Of a DNA stretch of 64,000 bases, positions 10,878 through 23,915 are shown one piece after another (the stretch's first letter is position 1; the number at the start of each line of letters is the position of its first letter). This DNA is from Tolypeutes matacus (lineage: Eukaryota > Chordata > Mammalia > Cingulata > Chlamyphoridae): NCBI GenBank assembly GCA_026826555.1, contig JAKSZT010053769.1:6147971-6211970 (forward strand). The letters run 5' to 3'. A program made the position numbers and the translations under genes. The notes under the pieces are model-generated. The model was not told where the DNA came from and ran no database searches. It worked only from the letters and a program-made list of their open reading frames with translations.

Positions 10878-12314
10878 TCCATGTGTCATATTAGTTATGT
10901 CTATTAAAGTGAGATCCTGACATCAAGTATAAAGAGAGAGTACATAACTTTAAAGAGAAAAGAGTAATTAAATTATGTCCCCTTATATGGTAACAATCAT
11001 TGTAATATTAGTGTGAAGCATTAGGAGCCTGACTCAGAGTAAAGTGGCCTGTACCGTATATATGTATATATATATCACATGGGCCATGACATTTCCTTCT
11101 CTCTGATCTGATGCTAGCAAAGCTTATCAGTCAATATGTCGTAATGTGTTACTGTGTATTCCATTTAATAGGTTAAATGTAATTGTTTTATATTCTTTGG
11201 TTCATTTAACCTAAATTTTGTGTCATAAATAAAAATTAAAGTTATTCTAAGTTGCAACAATATTGCAATAGAATGTTCTGAGTTCTAAAGCTGTAATTAA
11301 AGACTGTTACAAAATAGATTATCAATCCATAGTGCCATTTTTGATAATTTGGTCAGAATTGTGTAAATATCATTAATGCTACACATAATTTCCTGAAATT
11401 TATCTTTGGACTGTAAAATTGAAGGTTAACTTTGTACTAAAGATTATCAAAAAACAGCTAGAGGATTCAATTAAATAATGGTTTTACACTGTATATCTGA
11501 TTTCCAAGGTGTAATATAACATAACTGTGTTAATAGGAAGCACCAATCTAATGTTAGAAACGTTTTCCCCAGAAAAAAATATTTTCACCAGAGTTTGTGA
11601 TAAATTACTAATAAATTTGCTCTCCTGGTAGCAGATAGTTGCTTTCTCCTCAATGAAAGTGGTTAAAGTGGAGACTGCTATTTTTCATAAGTCAGAGGAA
11701 AACAGTCTTTAAGAGATTTTTGTATTGTTTCAGATTGTTTTTTTTCTGCAAGGGATGTTAAAAATCATTCAGGTTTAAAGGTTTTTTTTGGAAACTAATA
11801 CTCAACAGATATAAAGGTGGACAACATAGTACTTTGTTAATTTGGTATTTCTTTGTGATTTTTCATATAATCAAAGTATTCAACTGTAAATAATTGCAGG
11901 AAGTAAATAATGGTAATAGATATGCCATTGTGGATGTGCAGTTGTGGGTTTACAATTATAAGTTAAAGATTAAAAATGTAAACGATTGTAGTGAGGAATT
12001 TGGAGATGCCAGAGAAGGGACCATTTGAGAGCTAAATTACCATTCCCTTTATTACTGATAATTCCTGCATTCACTTTCAAGGAAAATTAGAGAATTTAGG
12101 CCATTAAAACAGGATAATGGTGTTGTGACTTTTCAGGCAGTCTAAGGTAATCTTTTAGATTTTATAAGTTTGCCCTTCTCATGGTTACATCTCATTTTGT
12201 AAGAAAAAAACAAAAAAAAACCTTCTATGAGGTGTATAAACTATAGAGTTTGGACAATGCAACGTTGTTGGACCATGTTGATTTATAAGACTTTTACTTT
12301 TAACTATTGCAAAC

Positions 12315-12475
12315 ATAGAATATACCAGGTATTGTTGTAAGCATTTTACATTTATTAACTCATTTAGCCCTCACAACAACCTCAGGAGAGAACTGGCACA
12401 CAGAGAAGTTAAGTAAGGTCAAGTCACCCGGTTACCAAATGGCGGTCTAGCTCAGAGTCTAGTCCAGGTATTGGC
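12315..12475 (-). mobile_element. MIR SINE, antisense
   Basis: The + strand reads as reverse-complement MIR: 'atttagccctcacaacaacc', then 'cacacagagaagttaagtaa', then 'gctcagagtctagtccaggt'. This is the core and 3' half of MIR on the minus strand. It is diverged and the ends are approximate. Confidence 0.7.
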
Positions 12476-12534
12476 ATGCCAAAGTCCTTTACCCATGCAC
12501 TGTTTGTGCAATTTTTTGTGTGCCTGACCTCCCT

Positions 12535-12668
12535 CCATCCTTTCTTCTCCTCTCTTCTTTCTTTTTCTTTTCTTTTCTTTTCTTTCCCCCCTCTCCCCTC
12601 TTTCTTCTCTTTCTCTCTTACTTTCTTCCTTTATTACATTCTTTCTGTTTCTGTTTCTTTTTCTTCCA
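12535..12668. repeat. Polypyrimidine (C/T) tract
   Basis: About 130 bp of almost pure pyrimidine on the + strand, built from TTTCT, TTTTC and CCTCT units. It causes artificial ORFs on both strands (a Lys/Arg/Glu-rich one on minus, a Phe/Ser-rich one on plus). Confidence 0.85.
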
Positions 12669-13349
12669 CTAGCATTTACCAAACAGTTTTGAAACAATTA
12701 TCTCTTTTGATCATTGCTGTAAACTATATGATTCAGACTTTTTTTCCCTAATACAGCAATAAGGGATCTGATTCTCGCACATATTGTGCTCAACCCTTTA
12801 TAGGCAGCAGAATTTGTGGGCTTCTTTTTTCCAGAGCCAGTCTTGGGTGGGGTGAGACAGATTGACTCCTCTCAGGGTTAATTTTTAGGGAGGGAAGGAG
12901 AAAAGATTTCAACCAGTTTATAATTCTTCTTCCCCACCATTCTCCTTCATTCCCCAGACAAGGCAAAAAGACTCCAATTTCTAAGCAGGCTTTTAAAATT
13001 TTGGACACATCCTGGGTACACTTGATAATTATTTTGACCTAAATTAGTCTAAAATGTTATGAAAGGGTTAATTGTCTTGACTTCCAGAACCCCTAGGTGG
13101 TCTTCCTAACTGAAAGATGCATAAAAATCCTCTTGAAGGATACTCTTAGCAATTCAAATCCTGACCACAATTCCAGAGGTTCTGATTTTTGTTGTCCTGA
13201 GATGGAGCATAGAACTCTGTATTTTTCAGTGCCCTTTGGTAGAATCTGATGCACAGATACTGTTTTTGAGACAGCCAGGCCCCTAAACCACTTCCTGAAA
13301 TATGGCCCAATTTTTAATGGCTTTTACCTAAAATCCTGAGATCGTTTTG

Positions 13350-13900
13350 TTTATTTTTTAATAATGGCCTTTCTGTATGGTGTGAGATGACATTTCATTG
13401 TTATTTTGATCTGCATTTCCCTAATAGCTAGTGATGTTGAGCATCTTTTCATGTGTCTTTGGACATTTGTATTTCTACTTTAGAAAATGTCTATTCAATT
13501 CTTTTGCCCATTTTTTAATTGAGTTGCTTGTCATTGTGTTGTTAAGTTGTATGATCTCTTTATATAACACGGGGATCAATCCTTTGTCCGATATTTGGTT
13601 TCCAAAGATTTTTTTTCCCATTGAGTTGGCTGCCTTTTCACTTCTTAACAAAATCATTTGAAATACAAAAGTGTTTAATTTTCAGGCAGTCCAACTTATC
13701 TATTTTTTTCTTTTGTTGCTTGTCCTTTGGTTATAAGGTCCAAGAAACCACCACCAACCATAAGATCTTGAAGATGCTTACCTACATTTTCTTCTAGGAA
13801 TTTTATGGCTCTAGTTTTTATATTTAGGTTCTTGATCCATTTTTAATTAATTTTTGTATAAGTTGTGAGATAGGGGTCCTCTTTCTTTTAGTTTTACTTT
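13350..13900 (-). mobile_element. 5'-truncated LINE-1 fragment, antisense (ORF2 C-terminal part)
   Basis: The + strand carries reverse-complement L1 ORF2 C-terminal sequence: 'atttccctaatagctagtga', 'gagcatcttttcatgtg' and the block that translates on minus as GKKIFGNQISDKGLIPVLY, typical of the L1 ORF2 C-terminal region. About 550 bp, with no intact frame. Confidence 0.8.
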
Positions 13901-14699
13901 TTTTTAATGAGGTTTAGGAAATTTAAAACTGATATATGTGGCTTGCATTTCAAACTTGCATTTATATTTCTATTGTACAATGATGCACTAAATGGTCTTC
14001 AGCTTATTTTATGTTATGTTAGTTGATAGATTTCATCACATCGTTTTGGAAATAAGTGGGTGATAAGTGAACAAACGAATATTTCCTCTTACCCCAGTAC
14101 CTTTCCATTGCTGTTAATTAGTCTAACATAAAGGCATAAAATGTTAGTGTTAAACCTGAGGCATCTTAGTGGTTTAAAGGTTTAAATATCTCTTTCTTCT
14201 TTACCTTAAAGACAGCTCAAGGTTTAGCAAATGTTTTACTAATATTTGTTGTAAGACAATTCACCTATTGCTCTACTCTTACCTAAAAGTTAGCAAAATT
14301 CATTTGCAAATGTGCTATATTATTCTGCTATCCCTTTTCTGTCATGGAATGACCATTTAGACACTTGGGATAGATTATCTTGCAGTCATCTTTGCTTAAT
14401 TCCTCTCCCTTATCTCTTATATGCAACTGGTTCTTCTATTTTTTATTTCAAACAGTCATATCTCTTCACTTTCCCATTGGCTTTTCCCCCCGCCCCCCCG
14501 TAGACTAATTCATACTCATGCCAATTCATGCTTTCATCATTGTGTCAGCCTGCTCCCCAAGTAAGCATGGTCTTTAGCCTAATTTTATTTAACTTTCTAA
14601 TATTCCTACACCATTTCCCATTCTCTGTGACAGAAGCTACAGTAATTCTTCCTAATTGTTTCATCTAAATGGTATCACTTAGTTAGTCCTTATGATTCA

Positions 14700-15070
14700 A
14701 CCTTTATATACTCTGACCAAGCCCTCCCCACTCCCAGTGTAACTTAATCAGTTACGCATAGCAAGACTCAAGCAATCACTTGAGGCTCCGACCCCATGCT
14801 TTTCTCCCTGTCTGGAAAGACATTAACTTCCTTTTCTAAACCCTACTCTTCTTTCTCCTTTATGCCCTAACACATTTCTTCAGTCCACCTGACTTCTCCA
14901 ATTGACTTGCAATCAGTTCCATACACCTTATACATAATTCTTCCGTAATCATTACATGTGTCATCATATACTGTTGTCTTTTGAGCAAGGGAAAATATAC
15001 TATACCATAGTCTTCATTGATCTTAACACCACAAAGAGAACCTATGAAATGCTCAATTAAACTTCATTTC
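14700..15070 (+). mobile_element. Possible L2 fragment
   Basis: C/T-rich text ending in 'gaaatgctcaattaaacttc' loosely follows an L2 3' end. Weak; it could be ordinary intron. The flanks 13.9-14.7 and 15.1-15.7 kb show nothing recognisable. Confidence 0.3.
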
Positions 15071-15694
15071 AACGGTTTTTGTTTTAACATTTCTCTTATT
15101 CAGATGTAAACATTTTAAAGGCCGTTTTCCTCTGTATTATGATTATATGCTAACTGGTGTTTTCTGTGTGAAATGCAGAATCATTTTTTTACTTGAAGGA
15201 CTATTTCTTGTGCTGGATGTCCTCATTAGTAACATTTTCTTTAAGAGGCTCTAGTAAAAATGGCTACTATTTAATTTTCATTGCCAGCTAGTGGAAATGG
15301 TTGAAATTTTTTCTTGAAGTATTCAGTTGTTGACATTACTCTTAAATGAACTAATTTTATATAATTTATGTTCATACATGAATCATTGATTCATTCTCAA
15401 TTGATTATTTACATTGTAATATCTGGCATACATTTTTAGATTAGAATACAGTATCTCAAATAATTTTTTGGCCTTATCATAGTATTAATTTTTGTGTTTC
15501 CATGTATTTTGCAGATAATTTTTTAAAGTTTAAACTTGGAAAGAAGACAACATGACTTATATTAATCTCAATCAGAGAGTGAATCAGCCCCTTCTGTATG
15601 CAAATTTAAATAAAAACAGCTATCACTGAATGTGAAAATTGATGTGTTGTTTTAACTAAGTACACGTCAAACGTTGAATAGTGGCATTTTGCAC

Positions 15695-15935
15695 TGGAGC
15701 TGCCTATTAGGCATAACCATCTCGTGGTTAGAGTGCTAATTCTGGAGTCAGACTCCAGCTTCATCACTTACTAACTACTCCATATGGAGCAAATTACATG
15801 GTTCTGCCATACCTCCATTTACTCATTTGTTAAATGAGATTAACAATTGTAAATTTTTGATGGGTTGTGGTGGGATTTAAATGTCCCAATCCACAAGTGT
15901 CTAGCATAATGGGAGTGCTATTAATATCATTATTA
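15695..15935 (+). mobile_element. MIR SINE
   Basis: MIR landmarks occur in sense order: 'tggttagagtgctaattctg', 'gagtcagactcc', 'tcatcacttactaac', 'ccatttactcatttgttaaa', then 'gtgggatttaaatg' and 'gtctagcataatgggagtgc'. Nearly the whole MIR length is present, with a diverged sequence. Confidence 0.75.
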
Positions 15936-16039
15936 AGATCTTCTTGGTACTTTAGTAACTTTGTTCTCCTTTGTAGGAGCCTGCCTCACACTCACTTTCA
16001 CATTTTAATAATGAATGATTTTCTCTTCAGTAAATAAAA

Positions 16040-16270
16040 ATCCCTAGTACAGTGCTTCCAACCTTTTTGACGGCTCAGCACATGCAGAAGGTGATAATAT
16101 ATACACAGCCTAGATCACTGCAGGAGCCTGCTGGGACTGTTCCTGCTGTCCCAGGGGCTGAGAGCAAACTGTCTAGAATCAATTCAGCTGCAACCCATTC
16201 ACAACTTATGAGACAGCATCTAGTTTTGTGAAATTCTTTGGGGTACCCTGTGAATGCATTACTCTTTTTT
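16040..16270. repeat. Possible ancient interspersed repeat, family not assigned
   Basis: The stretch beginning 'cagtgcttccaacctttttg' resembles an old mammalian repeat that I cannot name. It encodes nothing convincing. Low confidence. Confidence 0.3.
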
Positions 16271-17269
16271 CCCTCTCCTGTCCTTTTCATTTTATCTCAT
16301 TTTACTATAAAACAACCCCAGGATTTTTTCATTGATTTCAACTAAGGATTCATCAAATTTAAACCAATTCTTTCTGTGACTGATCAAGATACCTCCATTC
16401 CATAGAATTGTATTAAGGAAAGATTTTGATCAGGGGCTCTTCTGAAAAGATTTATCTATACCCAGGGCTCCTATAACTTTAATTCCCACCTCATTATCAG
16501 CACCAAACCCATCAACCAAGAAGGAAAAGTCAGAAGACCACAAGGGACTCTCGTCACATTTGCATGGAGCTCTGCCTTTCATTGGAGTCAGTGTGGAAAA
16601 AACAATAATACAAAATTTTTCTTTATGCCTTTTAACAAACCCTGACTCCTTTTTTTTTTTTTTTCCTTCTTTCTCCAGTTCAGTGAATGCTGTAAGAACT
16701 TGGAAGGAGAAATCCTGTAATGCTTCCTGGCTTTGAATAAGCCATTAATTCTCTCTCTATTACTTTCATTTAGCATGATAAGGATTAAGCGTACTTTACA
16801 CTATATTTTTTTTTGTTAGAGAAACGGTGGTTTACAGAAAAATCATGCATAAAATGCAGGATTCCCATATCCCCCTCTATTATTAACACCTTGAATTGGT
16901 GTGGCACATTTGGTACAATTGATGAAAGCACATATTTATAATTGTGCTATCAACTGTTGTCCATGGCTTAACTTTGGGTTCACCGTATTGTGCAGTTCCT
17001 TGGATTTCTTTTTAAATGTTATTCTAGTAAGGTATGTACAACCTAACATTTCTCCTTTCAACCATATTAAAATATATAATTCAGTGCTCTTAGTTCACAA
17101 TGTTGTGCTAACATCACCACCACCCATTACCAAAACTTTCCCATCATCCCAGATAGAAACTCTATACACTGTAAGCCTTAAGTCCCTATTCCCCAACCCC
17201 TTCTCATCCCCTGGTAACCTAGATTCAGACTCTATAAGTTTGCTTGTTTTGATTATTTTATATCAGTGA

Positions 17270-20200
17270 GATCATGCACTATTTGTCCTTTGGTGTCTAG
17301 CTTATTTCACTCAACATGATGTTGTCAAGGTTCATCCATGTTGTCAAAACTACTAGAATGTCATTCCTTTTTACAGTTGAATATTATTCCATTGTGAGAA
17401 TATGCCACATTTTGTTTATCCATTCATCAGTCGATGGACACTTGAGTTGCTTCTGTCTTTGGAAATTGTCAGTAATACCTCCATGAACATTGATGTGCAA
17501 ATATCTGTTCAAGTCTCTGCTTTCAATTCTTTTGGGTTTATGCCTAGAAATAAAATTGCTGGGTCATATGGTAATTCTATCCTTAAAAACTTTCTGAGAA
17601 ACTGCCAAACTATCTTCCACAACGTATGAACCATTTTATATTCCCACCAGCAATGAATTAGTGTTCCTATTTCTGCTCAATCCCTCCAATACTTGTAATT
17701 TTCAGAATATTTTTCAATAGTAGCCATTCTAGTGGGTGTAAAATGGTATCTTATTTTGGTTTTGATTTGCATTTCCCGGATGATGTGGAGCAGCTTTTCA
17801 TGTGATTTTTGCACATTCATATATCTTCTTTGAAGAAATGTCTATTGAACTCTTTTTCCCATTTTTAAGTGGGTTGTTTCTCTTTTTGTTGTTAAGTTGA
17901 AAGATTTATTTTTATTTTCTAGATATTAAACATTTATTGTATATGTGGTTTCCAAATATTTTCTCCCATTGTAGAGGTTGTCATTTTACTTTCATGAAAG
18001 TCCTTTGATGCACAAAGGTTTTTAATAGTGATGGTGTCCCATTTATGTTTTTCTTTTGCTGCTCGTGCTTTGTATATCATGTCTAAGAAACCATTGCCAA
18101 ACACAAAGTCCTAAAGATGCCTCTCTCTGTTTTCTTCTAGGGCTTTTATAGTGCTGGCTCATACATTTAGGTCTTTGATCCATTTTGAGTTAATTTTTGT
18201 ATATGGTGTGAGGTAGGTGTCTACCTTCATTCTTCTGCAAACGGAGATCCTGTTTTCCCAGCACCATTTGTTAAAAAGACTATCCTTTCCCAATTGTTTT
18301 TTGTCCCTCTGCCAGTAATAGGTTGTTTTGATTACTGTGGCTTTGTAATAAGTTTTAAGAATGTGAAGTGTGAGACCTCAGACATCATTCTTTGTCAAGA
18401 TAACTTTGGTTATGTGGGGCCCCTTCCATATAAATTTGATGATTGACTTTTCCATTTATGCAAAGAAGGTTGTTGGAATTTTGATGGGGATTATTTTGAA
18501 CCTGTAAATTGCTTTGGGTAGAATTGACATCTTCACAATATTTAGTCTTCCAATCCATGAACACAGAATGTGTTCTGATTTCTTCTGCAGTTTTCTGTAG
18601 TTTTCTGCATACAAATCCTTTCATCCTTGCTTAGATTTATGTCTAGATATTTGATTCTTTTAGTTCCTATTGTAAATGGATTTTTTTAAAAATTCTTTTT
18701 ATTATTCATTGTTTGTCTATAAACACTACTGATTTTTGCATGTTGACATTGTATTCTGACACTTTGCTGAATTCAATTAGTAACTCTAGGAGCTGGTTTG
18801 TGCATTTTTTCAAGGTTTTCTGTATATAGAATCATGTCACCTGCAATCAGGGAAAGATTTACTTTTTCCTTTCCAGTTTGGATGCCTTTTATTTATTTTC
18901 CTTGCCTAATTGCTCTGGCTACAACTTCCAGTAAAATGTTGAGCAACAGCGGTGACAGTGGGCATCCTTGTTGTGTTTTTTATCTTAGAGGGAATGCTTT
19001 CATTTTTTTCTCCATTAAGTATGCCTTTCACGTATGCCCTTTATCATGTTGAGGAGTTTCCTCCTCTTTCTAGCTTTCTAAGAGTTTTTATCAAGAAGGG
19101 GGGCTGGATTTTGTCAAATGTCTTTTCTACATCAATTGAGATGATTATGTATTTTTTTTCCTTCATTCTGATAATATGATGTATTATATTAATTGATTTT
19201 CTTATGTTGAGCTACCCCTACATACCCGGAATAAATCCCACTTGATCATGGTGTAAGTTCTTTTAATGTGCTGTTAGATTCAGTTTGCTACTATTTTGTT
19301 GAGGATTTTTGAATCTTTATTCATAAAATATATTGCTCTGTAATTTTCTTTTCTTGCAGTATCATTATGTGGCTTTGGTATGAAGGTGTTGTTGGTTTCA
19401 TGGAATGAATTAGGAAGTGTTCTCTCCTCTTCAATTTTTTGTAGGAGTTTGGGCAGAATTGGTATTAATTCTGCTTGGCATGTTTGGTAAAATCCCTCTG
19501 TGAAGCCATCTGGTCCTGCACTTTTCTTTCTTGGGAGTTTTTGATTATTGATTCAGTCTCTTTACTAGTTATTGGTTTTTAAGATCTATTTCTTCTTAAG
19601 TCAGTGTAGTTAGTTTATGTGTTTCTAGGAATTTGTCCATTTCATCTAGGTTATCCAATTTTTTAGTGTACAGTTGTTCTTAGTATCCTCTTATAGTCCT
19701 TTGTATTTCTCTGGGGTCAGTAGTAATATCCCCGCCTTTAGTTTCTGGTTGTAGTTAATTGTGTCCTCTCTCTTTGGTTCTTTGTCAGACTAGCTAAAGA
19801 TTTTGTCAATTTTATTGAACTTTTCAAAGACTCACCTTTGGGTTTGTTGATTCTCATTATTTTTTATTTATTTTCTATCTGATTTATCTCCATTCTAATC
19901 TTTATTTCCTTCCTTCTGCTGTTTTTGGGTTTAGTTTGTTCTTTTTCTAGATCCTCTAATTTTGAAGTAATATCTCTGATTTGAGATATTTCTTATTTTT
20001 TAACATAAGCATTTAGAACTATAAATTTCCCCCTCACTGCCTTTGCTACAGCCCCCAAGTTTTGGTATGTTGTGTTTTCATTTTCACTTGCCTCAAGATA
20101 TTTCCTAATTTCTCTTGTGTTTTCTTCTTTGACCCATAGGTTGTTTAAGAGTACATTGCTTAATTTCCTCTTACTTTGAGTTTTCTATTTTTCCCTCTTA

Positions 20201-21130
20201 TTGATTTCCAGTTTCATTCCATTGTGTTTGGAAAAGATGCATTGTATGATTTCAATATTTTTAAATTTATTGAGACTTGTTTTGTAACCTACTATATAGT
20301 CTCTCCTGGAGGATGATTCATGTGCACTAGAGAAGAATGTGTATTCTGTTGCTTCTGGGTGAAGTATTCTATATATATCTGTTAGGGTAGGTCTAATTGG
20401 CTTAGAATATTATTCAAGTTTTCTGTTTCCTTATTGGTCTTCTTTGTAAATGTTCTGTTCATTACTGAAAGTGGTGTGTTGAAATCTCCTACTATTAATG
20501 TAGAACAGTCTATCTCCCTTCCTGTCAATATTTGCTTCATATATTTTTGGGCTCTGCTATTGGGTGCATATATATTTATAATTGTTATGTCTTCTTGTGG
20601 AATTGATCATTTTATCAGTAAACAGGGACTCTCTTTTTCAATTGTAACAGTTTTTTACTTAAAGTCTATTTTAACTGGTATTGGTATAGATACCCCACTT
20701 CTCTTTTGGTTACGACTCACATGGTATACTTTTTCCATCCTTTCACTTTCAAGCTAATTATGTCTTTGAATTTAAGGTAAGTATCATGTAAACAGCATAT
20801 AGTTGCATAATGCTTTTTAGTCTATTCAACCACTCTCTGCCTTTTGGCTAGGGAGTTTCATTCATTTACATTTAAAGTAACTACTGATAAGGCAGAACTT
20901 TCTTTTGCCATTTTGATACTTTGTGTTTGTAAATCTTATAACTTTTTGACCCTCAATTCTTCCATTGTCGTCTTCCATATTTATTTAACTTTTTTGCATT
21001 GTACCATTTTGATACCCTTCTCATTTCATTTTGAATGTACTTTTCATGCATTTTCTTTGTTGTTACCATGAGGGTGAAATTTAACATCCTAAATCTCGAA
21101 CAATCATATTTGCTTTGATACTAATTTATC
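17270..21130 (-). pseudogene. L1 ORF2 (endonuclease/reverse transcriptase) remnant
   Basis: On the minus strand the C-terminal MEYYSTVKR-like text lies near 17.37 kb, the RT block near 18.83 kb (NLSLIAGDMILYTENL in frame) and the endonuclease end near 21.1 kb. In working L1 elements this protein nicks DNA and copies L1 RNA at the nick. Here the RT catalytic FADD is IAGD, and only broken frames of under about 85 codons remain, so it is dead. Edges are estimated from the order of conserved blocks. Confidence 0.75.
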
Positions 21131-21329
21131 GTCAATAATATACACACACACTGTTTCCATATCCCTCCATCCCACCTTTATTTTTATACTGGTTACAAAT
21201 TATATTTTCATACACTGTATATCCCAACCCATCAATTTATCATACTTTTTATACATTTGCATTTTAGCACCTGAATGAAGCAAGCAGGAGAGTTACACAA
21301 CAAATAATATAATACAATAGTATTGGCAT

Positions 21330-22290
21330 TTATAATTGCCCATATGGTTACATTTACCAGAAGCCTTTATTTCTTCATGCTGCTTTGATCCACTGTCTAG
21401 TGTCCTTTCCTTTCCATCTGAAGACTTTCCTTTACATTGCTTGCAGGACAGATCTAGTGGTGGCACATGCTCTCAACTTTTGTTTTGGGGAATATCTTTA
21501 TCTCTCCCTCATTTTGGAAGGAAAGTCTTTCCAGATATAAAATTCTTATTTGATAATTGTTTCCTTTTGGCACTTTGAATAGTTCATGTCATTGCCTTCT
21601 TGCCTCCATGGTTTCTGATGAAATATTGGCACTTTATCTAATTGTTTCCTTGTACATACCTTGTTGTTTTTGTCTTGCAGCTTTCAGAACTTTCTCCTTG
21701 CCCTTGGTACTGTACAATTTGATTACTCTGTATCTTAACATGTTTCTCTGCATTTATTCTGGTTTGGAGTTGGTTTGGCTTCTTGAAAGTGAATATTCAT
21801 GTCTTTCTTTAAATTTGAGAGGTTTTCTGCCATTATTTATTTGAATATTGCTTTTTCCCCTTTCTTACTGTCTTCTCCTGGGATTCCCACAATGCATATG
21901 CTTGATGGTGTCCCAAAGATCTCTTAGGCTCTGTTTGTTCTTTTTTATTCTTTTAACTTTCTGCTCTTCAGCCTGAATCATTTCAATTGTCTTGTCTTCA
22001 AGTTCACTGATTCTTTCTTCTGCCACTTCCAATCAGCTGTTGAAATCATCCAAGATGTTTTTCACTTCAGTTATTGTGTTCTTCAACTCCAGTATTTCTC
22101 TGAAGAGTTTCCCACGTTCATTTGTTGTTTTTCTAATATCCTGTTCTTTCTTTGTGTTTTCCTTTATATTCTTGAACATACTGAGGATTTTTACTGTAAA
22201 GTCTTTGTCTGATAATCCCAAATTCTGGTTCTCTTTGTTGATGGATTCTGGATTTTTATCCTGTTCTTTTGGATGGACCATCATTTCCTG
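21330..22290 (-). pseudogene. L1 ORF1 (RNA-binding protein) remnant
   Basis: The clearest frame is 22033-22284 on minus, 83 residues, with coiled-coil-like text such as REILELKNTITEVKNILDD. Further on, the minus strand reads QSLRDLWDTIK-like text near 21.92 kb, a typical ORF1p signature. The frame is broken between these parts. ORF1p normally coats L1 RNA as a trimer; this copy cannot encode it. Confidence 0.7.
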
Positions 22291-23539
22291 TTTTTTTTTT
22301 TTTCTTTTTTTTTGTTGTTGTTGTTGTTGTTGTTTGTTTATCTTGTAATCTTTTGTTGTACACTGTATATTTTAATATATTAAAGAGTTAACTCTGGGAT
22401 TTAGTCCCTAGGTTGTCCCTTAAGTTTGTTTCCAGATAATGACATGACAGAGATTTTCCTGAATGCTAAGAACTAATCAAAACAAAGACACAAAGGTAAA
22501 AAACCTCATCCTGCAAATTGGCTTAGCTTTGGCTGATAGTCTCCTCCAGAGCTTAGCCCTCCTATCAAGTAGATCAGCTCGAGGCAAAAGGGAAGTGGAG
22601 AATCCTCTCTGTGTTTTTTAAACCTAGGTGGAGCCATAGCTGGAGACCCTGCTTCATTTCCTGGGCCTGTGCTTGCTAGGGGTCCCAGGAATTTTCCATT
22701 TACAGTTCATAGGCATTTGAGTGAATGCCCTCTCTACTCACTTTGGAACAAAATTCCTTCCTCTCCTGGGTGTTCTTTAGTTGATTTAATGCAGATAGTC
22801 CTTTGCTTAGGCTGTTTCAACTTATTTGTTTCTCACACTGCCCCAGCTGTCTCTAAGTGACTTCTCTGCCTTCAGGACAAACTTTTGGAGGCTAGAAAGG
22901 GTGTGAGCCCAAGAAAAGTCTCTCAGATATATTGGCACTGACATACATGCACCCCAGTATACACACAAGGGCCAATCTGCTCCCTCTGGAACAGGGCCAG
23001 GGCCCCACAATCGGAGTGTAAACTGGCTCCAACCTGTATTGTAGTGAGGGACAGCAAGGGTGCTGGGAGGTTTTCTGTGACTTTTGAAGCTGTATTTTCT
23101 TAATTCAGCACTTGCCCAGCTAATGCAGCCCTTAATTGTTTTCCCTAGTTTTGAGAAAGGTTACTGTATTTAGATTGCCCTTAGAGAGGGCCCCCAGTGA
23201 TCTGAAGTAACTGATCAAAAGTAGAGATCTGGGATCAGACCACATACCTTTGGAGTTTAGAGGACTCTTTATATCCTAACCTGGCACCAGCAAACTGCTG
23301 GCTGCAAGGGTGGGGGATGCCGATGGTTGCCTCTTTGGGGAGTGTGAAACTCACCAGTCTTTATCACAATTTAGGAACCTCCTCCTCCCACTCTTTCCTG
23401 ATTCTGCACAGTCTTCTCCTAGAGTCTGGAGTTTCAAAGTGTTTGATTCAGATATTTCCAGCCCATTCAATAGTTGTTTCGGTCAAAGGACTGATTTCCA
23501 GAGCTTCCCACTCAGCCGTCTTCCCATACTCCTTTAAGC

Positions 23540-23915
23540 TGGTAGTAAAGTTTTCTTTCTTGGTGTTTCTTTTGTTATCACTGATTTACTGTAATTTTAT
23601 TATGTAGTGCCTTAGTACAGTTTTCTTTGTGTTAACCTGCTTGAATTCACTGATCCTCTTGTATTTGTGAGTTTGTACTTTAAAAAATTTTAGAAAATGT
23701 CTGGTGTTATTTCTTCTAATATTTTTTCTGCTTCTTCTCTCTTCTATTCTTTTAAGATTCCATTTACTTGTAGGGTAAACTGAAATTGTCTCATAGGTCA
23801 ATAAGGCTCTGTAAATTAATTTTTGTTCTTTTTTCTCTGTGTGTTTTATTTTCTTTCCATTGTAACATCTATATACAAAAGTAATATTTTCTAAAAAATT
23901 AAAATTAAAGAACAC
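23540..23915 (-). mobile_element. Older L1 ORF1-like fragment, antisense
   Basis: Minus-strand translation contains YETISVYPTSKWNLKRIEER followed by RKNIRR, which resembles an ORF1p central region from an older L1 lineage. It directly abuts the putative 5' end of the large L1, which may have inserted into it. Alternatively it could be a rearranged part of the same copy. Confidence 0.45.

Larger units (their letters stand above)
16806..23535 (-). mobile_element. LINE-1, near full length, antisense to HDAC9
   Basis: The copy reads from the 3' end (short T-run at about 16.81 kb, 3' UTR to about 17.27 kb) through ORF2 remnants to ORF1 remnants (about 21.3-22.3 kb) and a 5' UTR-like region to about 23.53 kb. 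There the minus-strand text GGGAAGACGGCTGAGTGGGA looks like an L1 5' end. About 6.7 kb fits a full-length element. It has many stops and frameshifts. The RT motif position FADD reads IAGD (18830-18847 on minus), so the first catalytic aspartate is lost. A T-run with GTT repeats at 22.29-22.34 kb lies near the ORF1 start. I could not verify a target duplication. Confidence 0.85.

Noticed and set aside
12452..12751. Lys/Arg-rich and Phe/Ser-rich ORFs on opposite strands
   Set aside because: Both come from the polypyrimidine tract.
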